DNA of 6,376 nt, taken from NCBI GenBank assembly GCA_020861125.1, contig JAJBSZ010000279.1, positions 1-6,376 on the forward strand, read 5' to 3'. Positions 1 through 6,376 of this stretch are shown piece by piece. Every line of letters starts with the position of its first letter. Within the stretch, counting starts at the first letter, position 1. A program made the translations under genes and the position numbers. The notes below the pieces were generated by a model, which was not told the origin of the DNA, did no database searches, and saw nothing but the letters and a program-made list of their open reading frames with translations. The stretch is from Planctomycetota bacterium. Lineage in GTDB: Bacteria > Planctomycetota > SZUA-567.

Positions 1-1
1 G

Positions 2-277
2 GACATTTTCGGCCGGAAAATTTACCATCTGAACGACATGCCGGAGCTGGCCAAATCCATGGGAGTGATCATGGGGGTCCTGACGGTGCCGGCGTCCGCG
101 GCGCCGGCCGCGGCCAATGTCATGGTCGCCAGTGGCATCACCGGCATCTGGAACTTCGCCCCCGTAAAATTGGACTTGCCCGACGGGGTGGCGGTGGAGA
201 ATGTGGAATTGGTGAGTAGCCTGGCGGTCTTGTCAGTGAATATGAACGGAAGACAGGGGATGTTCCGGGACCAGTAA
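2..277 (+). CDS. rex: Redox-sensing transcriptional repressor Rex, C-terminal part (5' end outside the window)
   Basis: The frame is open from the window edge to a TAA stop and gives 91 residues of a protein that is usually about 210 long, so the N-terminal winged-helix DNA-binding domain lies upstream and is not seen. The visible part matches the end of the Rex Rossmann domain: a segment ending in VLTVPA, then a helix rich in alanine, then the family hallmark GITGIWNFAPVKLDLPDGVAVENVEL, seen as GITGIWNFAPVK followed by the LP-GV-VENV pattern. The last roughly 25 residues correspond to the helix that swaps between subunits in Rex dimers, with a short extra polar tail (NGRQGMFRDQ). In the family, Rex binds NADH or NAD+ and represses fermentation and respiration genes when NADH is low. 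The next gene, cheR, begins 69 bases later on the same strand, so co-transcription is possible. Identity is confident; regulation of neighbours is inference. Confidence 0.9.
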   Translation, partial: DIFGRKIYHLNDMPELAKSMGVIMGVLTVPASAAPAAANVMVASGITGIWNFAPVKLDLPDGVAVENVELVSSLAVLSVNMNGRQGMFRDQ

Positions 278-346
278 GGGGAGGTGGGACAACCACCGGG
301 CACCCCCCGACAGGTGGCTGGCGCCACGTGAAGCGCGGAGTTCGAT

Positions 347-1216
347 ATGACCCGAAGCGGCGGCACGCCCATCTCCAACCGCGAGGACGATCTGACCCCG
401 GAACTCTTCGACCGTATCTGCCGGTACATCTATGATCGGGCGAGAATTAACCTTACCCGGAACAAGATGGAGTTGGTGCGGGCCCGGTTCGGCAAGGTCA
501 TCCGCCAGCGCCAGATGTCCGGGTTCCGCGAATACTTCAAATGGATGCAGTCCGACGCCACCGGAGAAGCCCTCCGGGAGGTGATGAACGCCATCTCCAC
601 CAACCTCACCTCCTTTTTCCGCGAGAGCGATCATTTCGATTTCCTGTCCCGCTATTTCCTGCCGGAAATGGAAGCCCGCTTCGCCGGGCAGGGCGGGAAA
701 GTACCGCTGCGCGGCTGGTCGGCGGGATGCTCGACCGGAGAGGAAGCCTATTCGCTGGCCATCACCATCTTCGAAACCCTGACGCGACCCGAGGATTGGG
801 ACGTGCGGCTGCTCGCCACCGACATCGATACGGAAGTGGTGGCGGCGGGCCAGCACGGCGTCTACCATCAGGACCGGCTGGCGGGGGTGTCCCACCTCAT
901 TCTTGCCAAATACACGGACAAATGTGTCGATGCCAAAGGCCGGCCGGCGTACCGGATGAAGAGCGGCCTGCGGGATCGGATCGCGTTCCGTCACCTGAAT
1001 CTTTTCTGCGAATGGCCGTTCCGGAAAAAGTTCCACTTCATTTTCTGCCGCAATGTCATGATCTATTTCGACCGTTCCAACCAGGAAGAGCTTGTCAACC
1101 GCTTCTACGATGCGCTGGGTCCGGGCGGGTATCTCTTCATCGGCCATTCCGAAAGCCTGAGCGGTGTCAACCACCGGTTTGACTATGTCAAACCCACCAT
1201 TTACCGGAAAACGTGA
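347..1216 (+). CDS. cheR: CheR-type protein-glutamate O-methyltransferase
   Basis: This 289-residue protein has the length and layout of classical CheR (E. coli CheR is 286), which uses S-adenosylmethionine to methylate glutamates on chemoreceptors in the cytoplasm. The N-terminal helical domain (about residues 12-85) includes the family pattern around RARINLTRNKMELVRARF. Residues 83-93 carry the STNLTSFFRES signature. SAM-binding motif I is WSAGCSTGEEAYSLAI (124-139) and the acidic SAM contact lies in LLATDIDTEVV (155-165). The receptor-docking beta-subdomain follows at about 170-215, then FHFIFCRNVMIYFD (229-242) and GGYLFIGHSESL (260-271). No catalytic motif looks damaged. The ATG is preceded by GGAG at 337-340, six bases away. 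It has no CheB, CheA, CheW or receptor gene beside it here, so it may serve distant receptors. A dedicated regulatory use, as in some orphan CheR proteins, cannot be excluded. Confidence 0.93.
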   Translation: MTRSGGTPISNREDDLTPELFDRICRYIYDRARINLTRNKMELVRARFGKVIRQRQMSGFREYFKWMQSDATGEALREVMNAISTNLTSFFRESDHFDFLSRYFLPEMEARFAGQGGKVPLRGWSAGCSTGEEAYSLAITIFETLTRPEDWDVRLLATDIDTEVVAAGQHGVYHQDRLAGVSHLILAKYTDKCVDAKGRPAYRMKSGLRDRIAFRHLNLFCEWPFRKKFHFIFCRNVMIYFDRSNQEELVNRFYDALGPGGYLFIGHSESLSGVNHRFDYVKPTIYRKT

Positions 1217-1228
1217 CAAGTTCCTCCC

Positions 1229-1246
1229 CGCCCGACCAGCCGGGCG
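1229..1246 (+). terminator. Small GC hairpin just after cheR, weak terminator candidate
   Basis: The inverted repeat CGCCCG (1229-1234) and CGGGCG (1241-1246) forms a 6-bp stem with a 6-base loop, 13 bases after the cheR stop. No run of T follows, so it is not a standard intrinsic terminator. It may act as a 3'-end stabilising structure or be chance in GC-rich DNA. Confidence 0.2.
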
Positions 1247-1318
1247 CCTGCCGCAAACGGTGACGGAGACGACCTGTCCAGTCCGCCGAATTTCCGCCGT
1301 TCGGCCCCTATTTAATCG

Positions 1319-1346
1319 TTGCAATGCGCCCGCCGTCATTTACAAT
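1319..1346 (+). promoter_or_regulatory. Sigma70-type promoter upstream of cstA
   Basis: TTGCAA (1319-1324) and TACAAT (1341-1346) are separated by 16 bases, each close to the -35 and -10 consensus. A start site near 1353 would be expected, leaving a leader of about 220 nt before cstA. The region is locally AT-richer than its surroundings, which supports a promoter. No other promoter of comparable quality was seen between here and the cstA start. Confidence 0.55.
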
Positions 1347-1511
1347 ACGGACGTCATTTCCGCCGCATTTCCTTGTGCCTGAGTTGTGAATGGGGACGCC
1401 ATGGGACTGAGCATGGGTATCCGCAAACAGATTGGGCCGTTGGTGCCGTACCCTGGTGAAGCCGACTTCCTGCCGCCCGCCACACGATCTTCCTGAGCCA
1501 AAAAGCATACG

Positions 1512-1545
1512 CGGTCCGTCTCCGTAACGACGGACCGATTTCTTT
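1512..1545 (+). terminator. Terminator-like hairpin inside the cstA leader (possible attenuator or sRNA end)
   Basis: CGGTCCGTC (1512-1520) and GACGGACCG (1529-1537) make a perfect 9-bp stem with an 8-base loop, followed directly by ATTTCTTT (1538-1545). This looks like an intrinsic terminator with an imperfect U-tract. It sits downstream of the 1319-1346 promoter and 26 bases before the cstA ATG. It could therefore attenuate cstA or end a small RNA of roughly 190 nt. It is too far from cheR (almost 300 bases) to be its obvious terminator. Confidence 0.45.
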
Positions 1546-1571
1546 GGGATGACGTTGCGAAGGAGCTGGAC

Positions 1572-2963
1572 ATGCCCAAGGTTCTCTGGTTTTTTGTCGC
1601 AGTGGCAGCCTTGATTCTCGGCTACGCCGTCTACAGCCTGGTGGTCGAACGGCTGTTCGGCGCCGATTTCGATCGGGACATGCCGGCGGACAAGCTGGCG
1701 GACGGCGTGGATTTCGTCAAACTGCCCACCGCCAAGGTTTTCCTCATTCAGTTGCTGAACATCGCGGGGGTCGGTCCCGTGTTCGGTCCCATTATGGGGG
1801 CTTTATACGGCCCTACCGCGCTTCTCTGGATCGTGCTGGGGTCCATCTTTGCCGGCGGTGTGCATGATTCCTTTTCGGGCATGCTGTCCGAACGGTACCT
1901 CGGAAAATCCACGCCGGAAATCGTCGGTTTCACCTTGGGCAACATCTTCCGGCAGATCATGCGGGCGTTTTCCATCGTCCTGCTGGTACTGGTGGGTGTG
2001 GTGTTCGTCACGGCTCCGGCGGGGCTCCTGCAGATGCTGACCGATATCGGTGCCATTTATTGGGTGGGCCTGATTTTCGCGTACTATTTTCTGGCCACCA
2101 TCCTGCCCATTGATATTATCATCGGCCGGCTCTATCCGGTATTCGCGGTGGTGCTTATTATTATGGCGGTGGGAGTGGCCGGCGGACTGATCGTCCATGG
2201 TTACGAGTTTTACAGCTGGGCCGAATGGACCAACCAGCACCCGCAGGGACTTCCCATCTGGCCGCTCCTGTTTGTGACCATCGCCTGCGGCGCGCTGTCC
2301 GGATTCCACGCCACCCAATCCCCCCTCATGGCCCGGTGTCTGCCCGGCGAGAAGTGCGGCCGGAGCGTCTTCTACGGCGCCATGATCGCGGAAGGGATCA
2401 TCGCCCTGATATGGGCCACCGCGGGCATGACCTTCTATCCCAGCGCGCAGGCCCTGCTGGACGCCGGCGCCCTATCCAACTCCGGCGGGGTAGTGCATCA
2501 GGTCTGCACCACGCTGCTCGGACCCATCGGCGGCGTCCTGGCGGTGCTCGGGGTTGTGGTGCTGCCCATCACCTCCGGCGACACCGCCTTCCGGGCGGCC
2601 CGCCTGACCATTTCGGACATCCTGGGGGTTTCGCAACGGCAGATCGGGCCCCGGATGATCATCGCCCTGCCATTGTTCATCATCGGCGTCCTGCTGTCGC
2701 AGGTTAATTTCGGCGTCATCTGGCGCTATTTCGGCTGGTCGAACCAGACCCTGGCCACCATCGTGCTCTGGACCGCCGCCGCCTATCTGGTGAAGCGCGG
2801 CGCCATCCACTGGATCGCCAGCATCCCGGCGACGATCATGACCGCCATCGTCGTCACCTACATCTGCATGGAAAAAATCGGGTTTTCCCTGCCGTATGAT
2901 GTTTCCTGCCTCATCGGCTTCGCCGCTGCCGCCGCCTCCCTCATCGCTTTCTGCATGAAGTAG
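1572..2963 (+). CDS. cstA: CstA-family carbon-starvation membrane transporter, short form
   Basis: This 463-residue, very hydrophobic protein has about 12-13 predicted membrane segments. Approximate positions are 4-24, 55-76, 80-98, 131-153, 160-180, 188-208, 228-247, 267-288, 312-333, 361-380, 391-408, 412-432 and 444-461. Family landmarks include GVGPVFGPIMGALYGP (66-81), SIFAGGVHDSFSGMLSER (91-108), SGFHATQSP (243-251), PITSGDTAFRAARLTISDILG (332-352) and FGWSNQTLA (387-395). E. coli CstA and BtsT are about 700 residues, so this is the compact version known from many other bacteria. Family members take up peptides or pyruvate when carbon is scarce; the substrate here is not shown by the sequence. 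The start is fixed by AAGGAG (1560-1565) six bases upstream of the ATG. It appears monocistronic, with its own promoter and long leader. An in-frame 15-codon stretch follows the TAG stop. Confidence 0.9.
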   Translation: MPKVLWFFVAVAALILGYAVYSLVVERLFGADFDRDMPADKLADGVDFVKLPTAKVFLIQLLNIAGVGPVFGPIMGALYGPTALLWIVLGSIFAGGVHDSFSGMLSERYLGKSTPEIVGFTLGNIFRQIMRAFSIVLLVLVGVVFVTAPAGLLQMLTDIGAIYWVGLIFAYYFLATILPIDIIIGRLYPVFAVVLIIMAVGVAGGLIVHGYEFYSWAEWTNQHPQGLPIWPLLFVTIACGALSGFHATQSPLMARCLPGEKCGRSVFYGAMIAEGIIALIWATAGMTFYPSAQALLDAGALSNSGGVVHQVCTTLLGPIGGVLAVLGVVVLPITSGDTAFRAARLTISDILGVSQRQIGPRMIIALPLFIIGVLLSQVNFGVIWRYFGWSNQTLATIVLWTAAAYLVKRGAIHWIASIPATIMTAIVVTYICMEKIGFSLPYDVSCLIGFAAAAASLIAFCMK

Positions 2964-3086
2964 GGCTGGTTTACCGAAAACGTGAAGCTGGAACTGCCCT
3001 ATCCGGAATGATCGCGCGTATCCGCCAGGCCGCGATGGTGGAGGACTTTCTCCACCATCCGGCGAAGGCGGTAGGTGGCGCGGGTG
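2964..3086. other. Convergent intergenic gap between cstA and ldhA
   Basis: This 123-base gap separates two genes whose 3' ends face each other. It holds no gene of its own. Its main features are a strong 10-bp hairpin near the ldhA end and a 15-codon open stretch in frame with cstA that begins right after the cstA stop and ends at TGA 3009-3011. Confidence 0.6.
3034..3059. terminator. Strong hairpin between convergent cstA and ldhA, probable shared 3' structure
   Basis: GATGGTGGAG (3034-3043) and CTCCACCATC (3050-3059) form a perfect 10-bp stem with a 6-base loop (GACTTT). It lies 71 bases after the cstA stop and 28 bases after the ldhA stop on the other strand, the expected place for a two-way terminator. 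No T-run flanks it on either strand, so intrinsic termination is not certain; it may instead protect mRNA 3' ends. Confidence 0.4.
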
Positions 3087-4094
3087 TCATTTGCGCCGGA
3101 TGGAACCGGTGACCACCTGGTTGCGGCAGGTGCCGTCGCGGCAGAAGGCGGCGATGTTTCCCAGGGTGGTATCGGCGATATTGTCCATGGCGGTTTTGGT
3201 GAAGAAGGCCTGGTGGGCGGTGATCAGCACGTTGGGGAAGGTCAGCAGCCGGGCAAAGAGATCGTCCTGCAGCACCTGGCCGGAAAGATCTTCGAAAAAT
3301 AGATCCGCCTCCTCCTCGTAGACATCCAATCCCAACGAACCCAAGTGGCCGGATTTCAGCGCCTCGATACAGGCGCCGGCATCCACCAGCCCGCCCCGGC
3401 TGGTATTGATAAGCATTGCCCCCGGCTTCATTTCCCGCAGGGTTTCCGCGTTGATCAGGAGGTGGGATTCGGGGGTGAGGGGGCAGTGCAGGCTGACGAT
3501 GTCGGAACCGGCCAGCAATTCGGGGATGGACACGTAGGTGACCGTATCCTTGAGGTCGGTATTTTCATAGGGGTCGCTCGCCAGAATCTTGCAGCCGAAC
3601 CCGTGCAGGATGCGGGCGGCCAGCGCACCGATTCTGCCGGTACCGATGATGCCGACGGTTTTGCCAAACATGTCGAAGCCCATCAGCCCTTCCAGGGAAA
3701 AATTGTTTTCCCGCACCCGGACGAAGGCCCGGTGGGTCTTGCGGTTCAGGGTCAGGATCAGGGCGATGGCGTGCTCGGCCACGGCGTGGGGGCTGTAGGC
3801 CGGCACCCGGTTGACGCATATTCCCAGCCGGTGGGCGCACCGGATATCGACATTGTTGAAGCCCGCCGCCCGCAGGGCGATAAGCTTCACGCCCTCTTTG
3901 GCCAGTTCCTCGATCACCGGTGCGTCCGCCACGTCGTTCACGAAAATGCAGATCGCCGGATAGCCATGGGCCAGGGAGGTGGTCTCCAGGGTGAGGCGCG
4001 GTTCGATGAAATGCAGATCAAGCCCGTATTTGCCATTGGTCGCGAGAAACGAGTCCCGGGTTGAGGTTCGGGTGGAGAAAACGAGGGTTTTCAT
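3087..4094 (-). CDS. ldhA: Fermentative D-lactate dehydrogenase (NAD-dependent, LdhA type)
   Basis: This 335-residue protein belongs to the D-isomer-specific 2-hydroxyacid dehydrogenases and reads closely along E. coli LdhA (329 residues), which reduces pyruvate to D-lactate with NADH in the cytoplasm. Shared stretches include ICIFVNDVAD (48-57), IALRAAGFNNVD (72-83), NRVPAYSPHAVAEHAIALI (95-113) and NFSLEGLMGF (131-140). The NAD-binding loop is GTGRIG (151-156), with the adenosine-ribose-binding Asp in ASDPY (D174). The catalytic set is complete: Arg233 in NTSRGG, Glu262 in DVYEEE, and His294 in TAHQAF. The start matches the family N-terminus (MKTLVFST), and AAAGGAAA lies four bases before it (4098-4105 on the plus strand). 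It is transcribed away from pyrG and toward cstA. In many bacteria such genes are repressed by Rex, but no full Rex site was seen upstream. A close relative acting on another 2-keto acid is possible but less likely. Confidence 0.92.
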   Translation of the reverse strand: MKTLVFSTRTSTRDSFLATNGKYGLDLHFIEPRLTLETTSLAHGYPAICIFVNDVADAPVIEELAKEGVKLIALRAAGFNNVDIRCAHRLGICVNRVPAYSPHAVAEHAIALILTLNRKTHRAFVRVRENNFSLEGLMGFDMFGKTVGIIGTGRIGALAARILHGFGCKILASDPYENTDLKDTVTYVSIPELLAGSDIVSLHCPLTPESHLLINAETLREMKPGAMLINTSRGGLVDAGACIEALKSGHLGSLGLDVYEEEADLFFEDLSGQVLQDDLFARLLTFPNVLITAHQAFFTKTAMDNIADTTLGNIAAFCRDGTCRNQVVTGSIRRK

Positions 4095-4113
4095 GGCTTT
4101 CCTTTCGTAGCCG

Positions 4114-4130
4114 CACGGCTGCGGGCCGTG
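4114..4130 (-). promoter_or_regulatory. Inverted repeat in the ldhA leader
   Basis: CACGGC (4114-4119) and GCCGTG (4125-4130) form a 6-bp stem with a 5-base loop, between the candidate ldhA promoter and its ribosome site. It could be an operator or an mRNA stem; with this GC content it could also be chance. Confidence 0.25.
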
Positions 4131-4136
4131 ATCGGT

Positions 4137-4164
4137 AGTATCCTGTCAAGAAATGGTATGGAAA
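4137..4164 (-). promoter_or_regulatory. Candidate ldhA promoter (minus strand)
   Basis: Reading the minus strand, TTTCCA (complement of 4159-4164) and GATACT (complement of 4137-4142) are spaced by 16 bases, each matching four of six consensus positions. The start site would fall near 4130, about 35 bases before the ldhA ATG. A perfect TTGACA also occurs just inside (complement of 4144-4149) but has no suitable -10 box at the right distance. Confidence 0.3.
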
Positions 4165-4214
4165 CGGGCGGCAAGCACCAACGACAATCTCCGCTCCACC
4201 GCCCTGGGATACGT

Positions 4215-4241
4215 CGCCGGGCAGCAGCCGGCCGCCCGGCG
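4215..4241. repeat. GC-rich 8-bp inverted repeat in the ldhA-pyrG divergent region
   Basis: CGCCGGGC (4215-4222) and GCCCGGCG (4234-4241) are perfect inverted repeats separated by 11 bases. They lie 20 bases upstream of the pyrG -35 box, between the two divergent promoters. A regulator site or a structure insulating the two promoters is possible. The motif is built only of G and C, so chance occurrence is a real alternative. Confidence 0.35.
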
Positions 4242-4260
4242 GGTGCTCCTGATTTTGCCA

Positions 4261-4289
4261 TTGTCTCCCCTGAGGTGGTCTGCTATACT
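4261..4289 (+). promoter_or_regulatory. Sigma70-type promoter of pyrG (and probably guaA)
   Basis: TTGTCT (4261-4266) and TATACT (4284-4289) are spaced by exactly 17 bases, and the -10 box is preceded by TGC, an extended -10 element. Transcription should begin around 4294-4297, giving a leader of nearly 60 nt before the pyrG ATG. Confidence 0.65.
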
Positions 4290-4298
4290 GGTACTTCC

Positions 4299-4325
4299 TC
4301 ATGACGGCCGTTCTGGTCGTCATGA
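4299..4325 (+). promoter_or_regulatory. Strong hairpin at the 5' end of the pyrG leader
   Basis: TCATGACG (4299-4306) and CGTCATGA (4318-4325) are perfect inverted repeats. Pairing continues inward through GCC with GGT (one G-U pair) to an 11-bp stem with a GTTCT loop. It starts within a few bases of the expected transcript start. It is followed by CTCTGTTT, only moderately T-rich. It may be a 5' stabilising stem, an attenuator or, as DNA, an operator overlapping the start site. Confidence 0.5.
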
Positions 4326-5963
<1,638 letters not shown>

Positions 5964-5996
5964 TCCGGCGCCGGCAAGGGCGCCCGTACCGCGTCC

Positions 5997-6027
5997 GCCC
6001 GCGGCTGCCAAGGCGCGCCCGCGGCTG
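5997..6027. repeat. Short direct repeat between pyrG and guaA
   Basis: The 11-mer GCCCGCGGCTG occurs twice, at 5997-6007 and 6017-6027, with a 20-base period. It lies in the 90-base spacer before guaA. No terminator hairpin with a T-run is seen in this spacer, which supports read-through from pyrG into guaA. Confidence 0.4.
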
Positions 6028-6040
6028 GTGGTTTTGCAAA

Positions 6041-6046
6041 AAGGAG
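6041..6046 (+). promoter_or_regulatory. Strong Shine-Dalgarno site that fixes the guaA GTG start
   Basis: AAGGAG, extended to AAAAAGGAGAGG, lies seven bases before GTG 6054. No ATG in this frame occurs nearby with such a site, so GTG is chosen as the start. Confidence 0.75.
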
Positions 6047-6053
6047 AGGTATC

Positions 6054-6376
6054 GTGTTCCAGACCGTCGCCGTTCTTGATTATGGCTCCCAATATACCGG
6101 GCTCATCGTCCGCCGTCTGCGGGAACAACGGGTGCACTCGCGGCTTTTTGCCGGCACTGTCTCCGGCGCCGAGCTGGCCAAGGAAAACCTGGCCGCCATC
6201 GTGCTGTCCGGTGGTCCCAACAGTGTCTATGAAAAGAATGCGCCCAAATGCGACCCCGGGATCTTCGAACTGGGCATTCCCATTCTTGGAATTTGCTACG
6301 GGGCGCAACTGCTGGCCGTATCCCTCGGCGGCGAGGTCGGACCGTCGGGTGTTCGCGAATACGGCCGGGCCATGGC
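6054..6376 (+). CDS. guaA: GMP synthase (glutamine-hydrolysing), N-terminal part; 3' end outside the window
   Basis: The frame starts at GTG and stays open to the window edge, giving 107 residues of an enzyme usually about 510-525 long. It is the start of the class I glutamine amidotransferase domain of GuaA, which passes ammonia to XMP to make GMP. Clear motifs are VLDYGSQYTGLIVRRLRE (7-24), IVLSGGPNSVYE (49-60), the GuaA-typical APKCDPGIFELGIPILG (63-79), and nucleophile Cys81 in GICYGAQL. The closing segment REYGRA (101-106) also fits GuaA. The His-Glu pair, the ATP-pyrophosphatase domain and the dimer domain lie beyond the window. It follows pyrG on the same strand with an 89-base spacer and no obvious promoter or terminator, so it likely shares the pyrG transcript. 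Another amidotransferase, such as TrpG or PabA, is unlikely given the YEKNAPKCDP pattern. Confidence 0.93.
   Translation, partial: MFQTVAVLDYGSQYTGLIVRRLREQRVHSRLFAGTVSGAELAKENLAAIVLSGGPNSVYEKNAPKCDPGIFELGIPILGICYGAQLLAVSLGGEVGPSGVREYGRAM

Larger units (their letters stand above)
1217..1571 (+). other. 355-base intergenic stretch between cheR and cstA; no convincing gene
   Basis: No reading frame on either strand here resembles a known protein; the short open frames lack good ribosome sites. The second half appears to be a transcribed leader. A promoter lies at 1319-1346, followed by about 220 bases before the cstA ATG that include a terminator-like hairpin at 1512-1545. I compared the leader by eye with tRNA, SRP RNA, tmRNA, RNase P RNA, T-box, and the cobalamin, TPP, glycine, fluoride and cyclic-di-GMP riboswitch core motifs and found no convincing match. 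Two TTGTG direct repeats spaced 11 bases apart occur at 1373 and 1384. Confidence 0.6.

Noticed and set aside
233..1339. A 368-codon open frame on the minus strand, antisense to cheR.
   Set aside because: It covers a well-supported CheR gene, has no recognisable domain, and is the kind of antisense opening common in GC-rich genes.
1384..1390. TTGTGAA, which matches one half of the Rex operator consensus, in the cstA leader.
   Set aside because: The expected TTCACAA partner is absent at the right spacing, and a single 7-mer is too short to claim a site.
1415..1480. Fragments resembling parts of GEMM (CCGCAAAC, GGGCC) and cobalamin (CCTGCC) riboswitches.
   Set aside because: The remaining core motifs and their order are missing for both families.
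1375..1500. Slight resemblance of the cstA leader to 6S RNA (CTGAG blocks, GTTGGTG, GAAGCC).
   Set aside because: The two ends do not form the long closing stem that defines 6S RNA, so the similarity is probably chance; a covariance-model search would settle it.
3345..4064. A 239-codon plus-strand open frame antisense to ldhA.
   Set aside because: The opposite strand encodes a D-lactate dehydrogenase with all catalytic residues; this frame shows no protein-like motif.
4018..4323. A 101-codon minus-strand open frame across the ldhA start and its upstream region.
   Set aside because: It overlaps the ldhA start in another frame, spans promoter-like DNA, and has no recognisable domain.

Overview
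This is a GC-rich bacterial chromosomal window holding six protein-coding genes of core metabolism and signalling. Two genes are cut by the window edges. In order they are the 3' end of rex (NADH/NAD+-sensing repressor), cheR (chemoreceptor methyltransferase), a short cstA-family transporter, ldhA-type D-lactate dehydrogenase on the minus strand, pyrG (CTP synthase) and the 5' end of guaA (GMP synthase). No rRNA, tRNA, CRISPR array, insertion sequence or phage gene is visible. The gene set fits a motile bacterium capable of fermentation or redox-regulated growth. The phylum cannot be fixed from this sequence alone. LdhA closely resembles the Escherichia coli fermentative enzyme, whereas PyrG is rather divergent.

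Layout. Positions 2-277 carry the Rex C-terminal half, followed by cheR at 347-1216 with no other chemotaxis gene next to it. A 355-base stretch (1217-1571) has no convincing gene. It holds a good sigma70-type promoter, a leader of about 220 nt and a terminator-like hairpin, directly before cstA (1572-2963). cstA and ldhA (4094-3087, minus) converge on a 123-base gap with a strong 10-bp hairpin. ldhA and pyrG (4353-5963) diverge from a 258-base intergenic region with a promoter on each strand and two inverted repeats. guaA follows pyrG on the same strand after 89 bases and probably shares its transcript. It starts at a GTG with a strong Shine-Dalgarno sequence.

Functional themes. Rex, CstA and LdhA can be tied together through NADH and pyruvate. 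Rex senses NADH, some CstA-family members carry pyruvate or peptides, and LdhA reduces pyruvate with NADH. This link is inferred, and no complete Rex operator was found in the window. PyrG and GuaA are both glutamine-amidotransferase enzymes making CTP and GMP, and GTP is a known allosteric activator of CTP synthase, so their adjacency makes metabolic sense.

No clearly new biological system is present. The points most worth checking are the structured leader before cstA, the hairpin in the pyrG leader, and unusual residues in PyrG motifs that are normally near-invariant.
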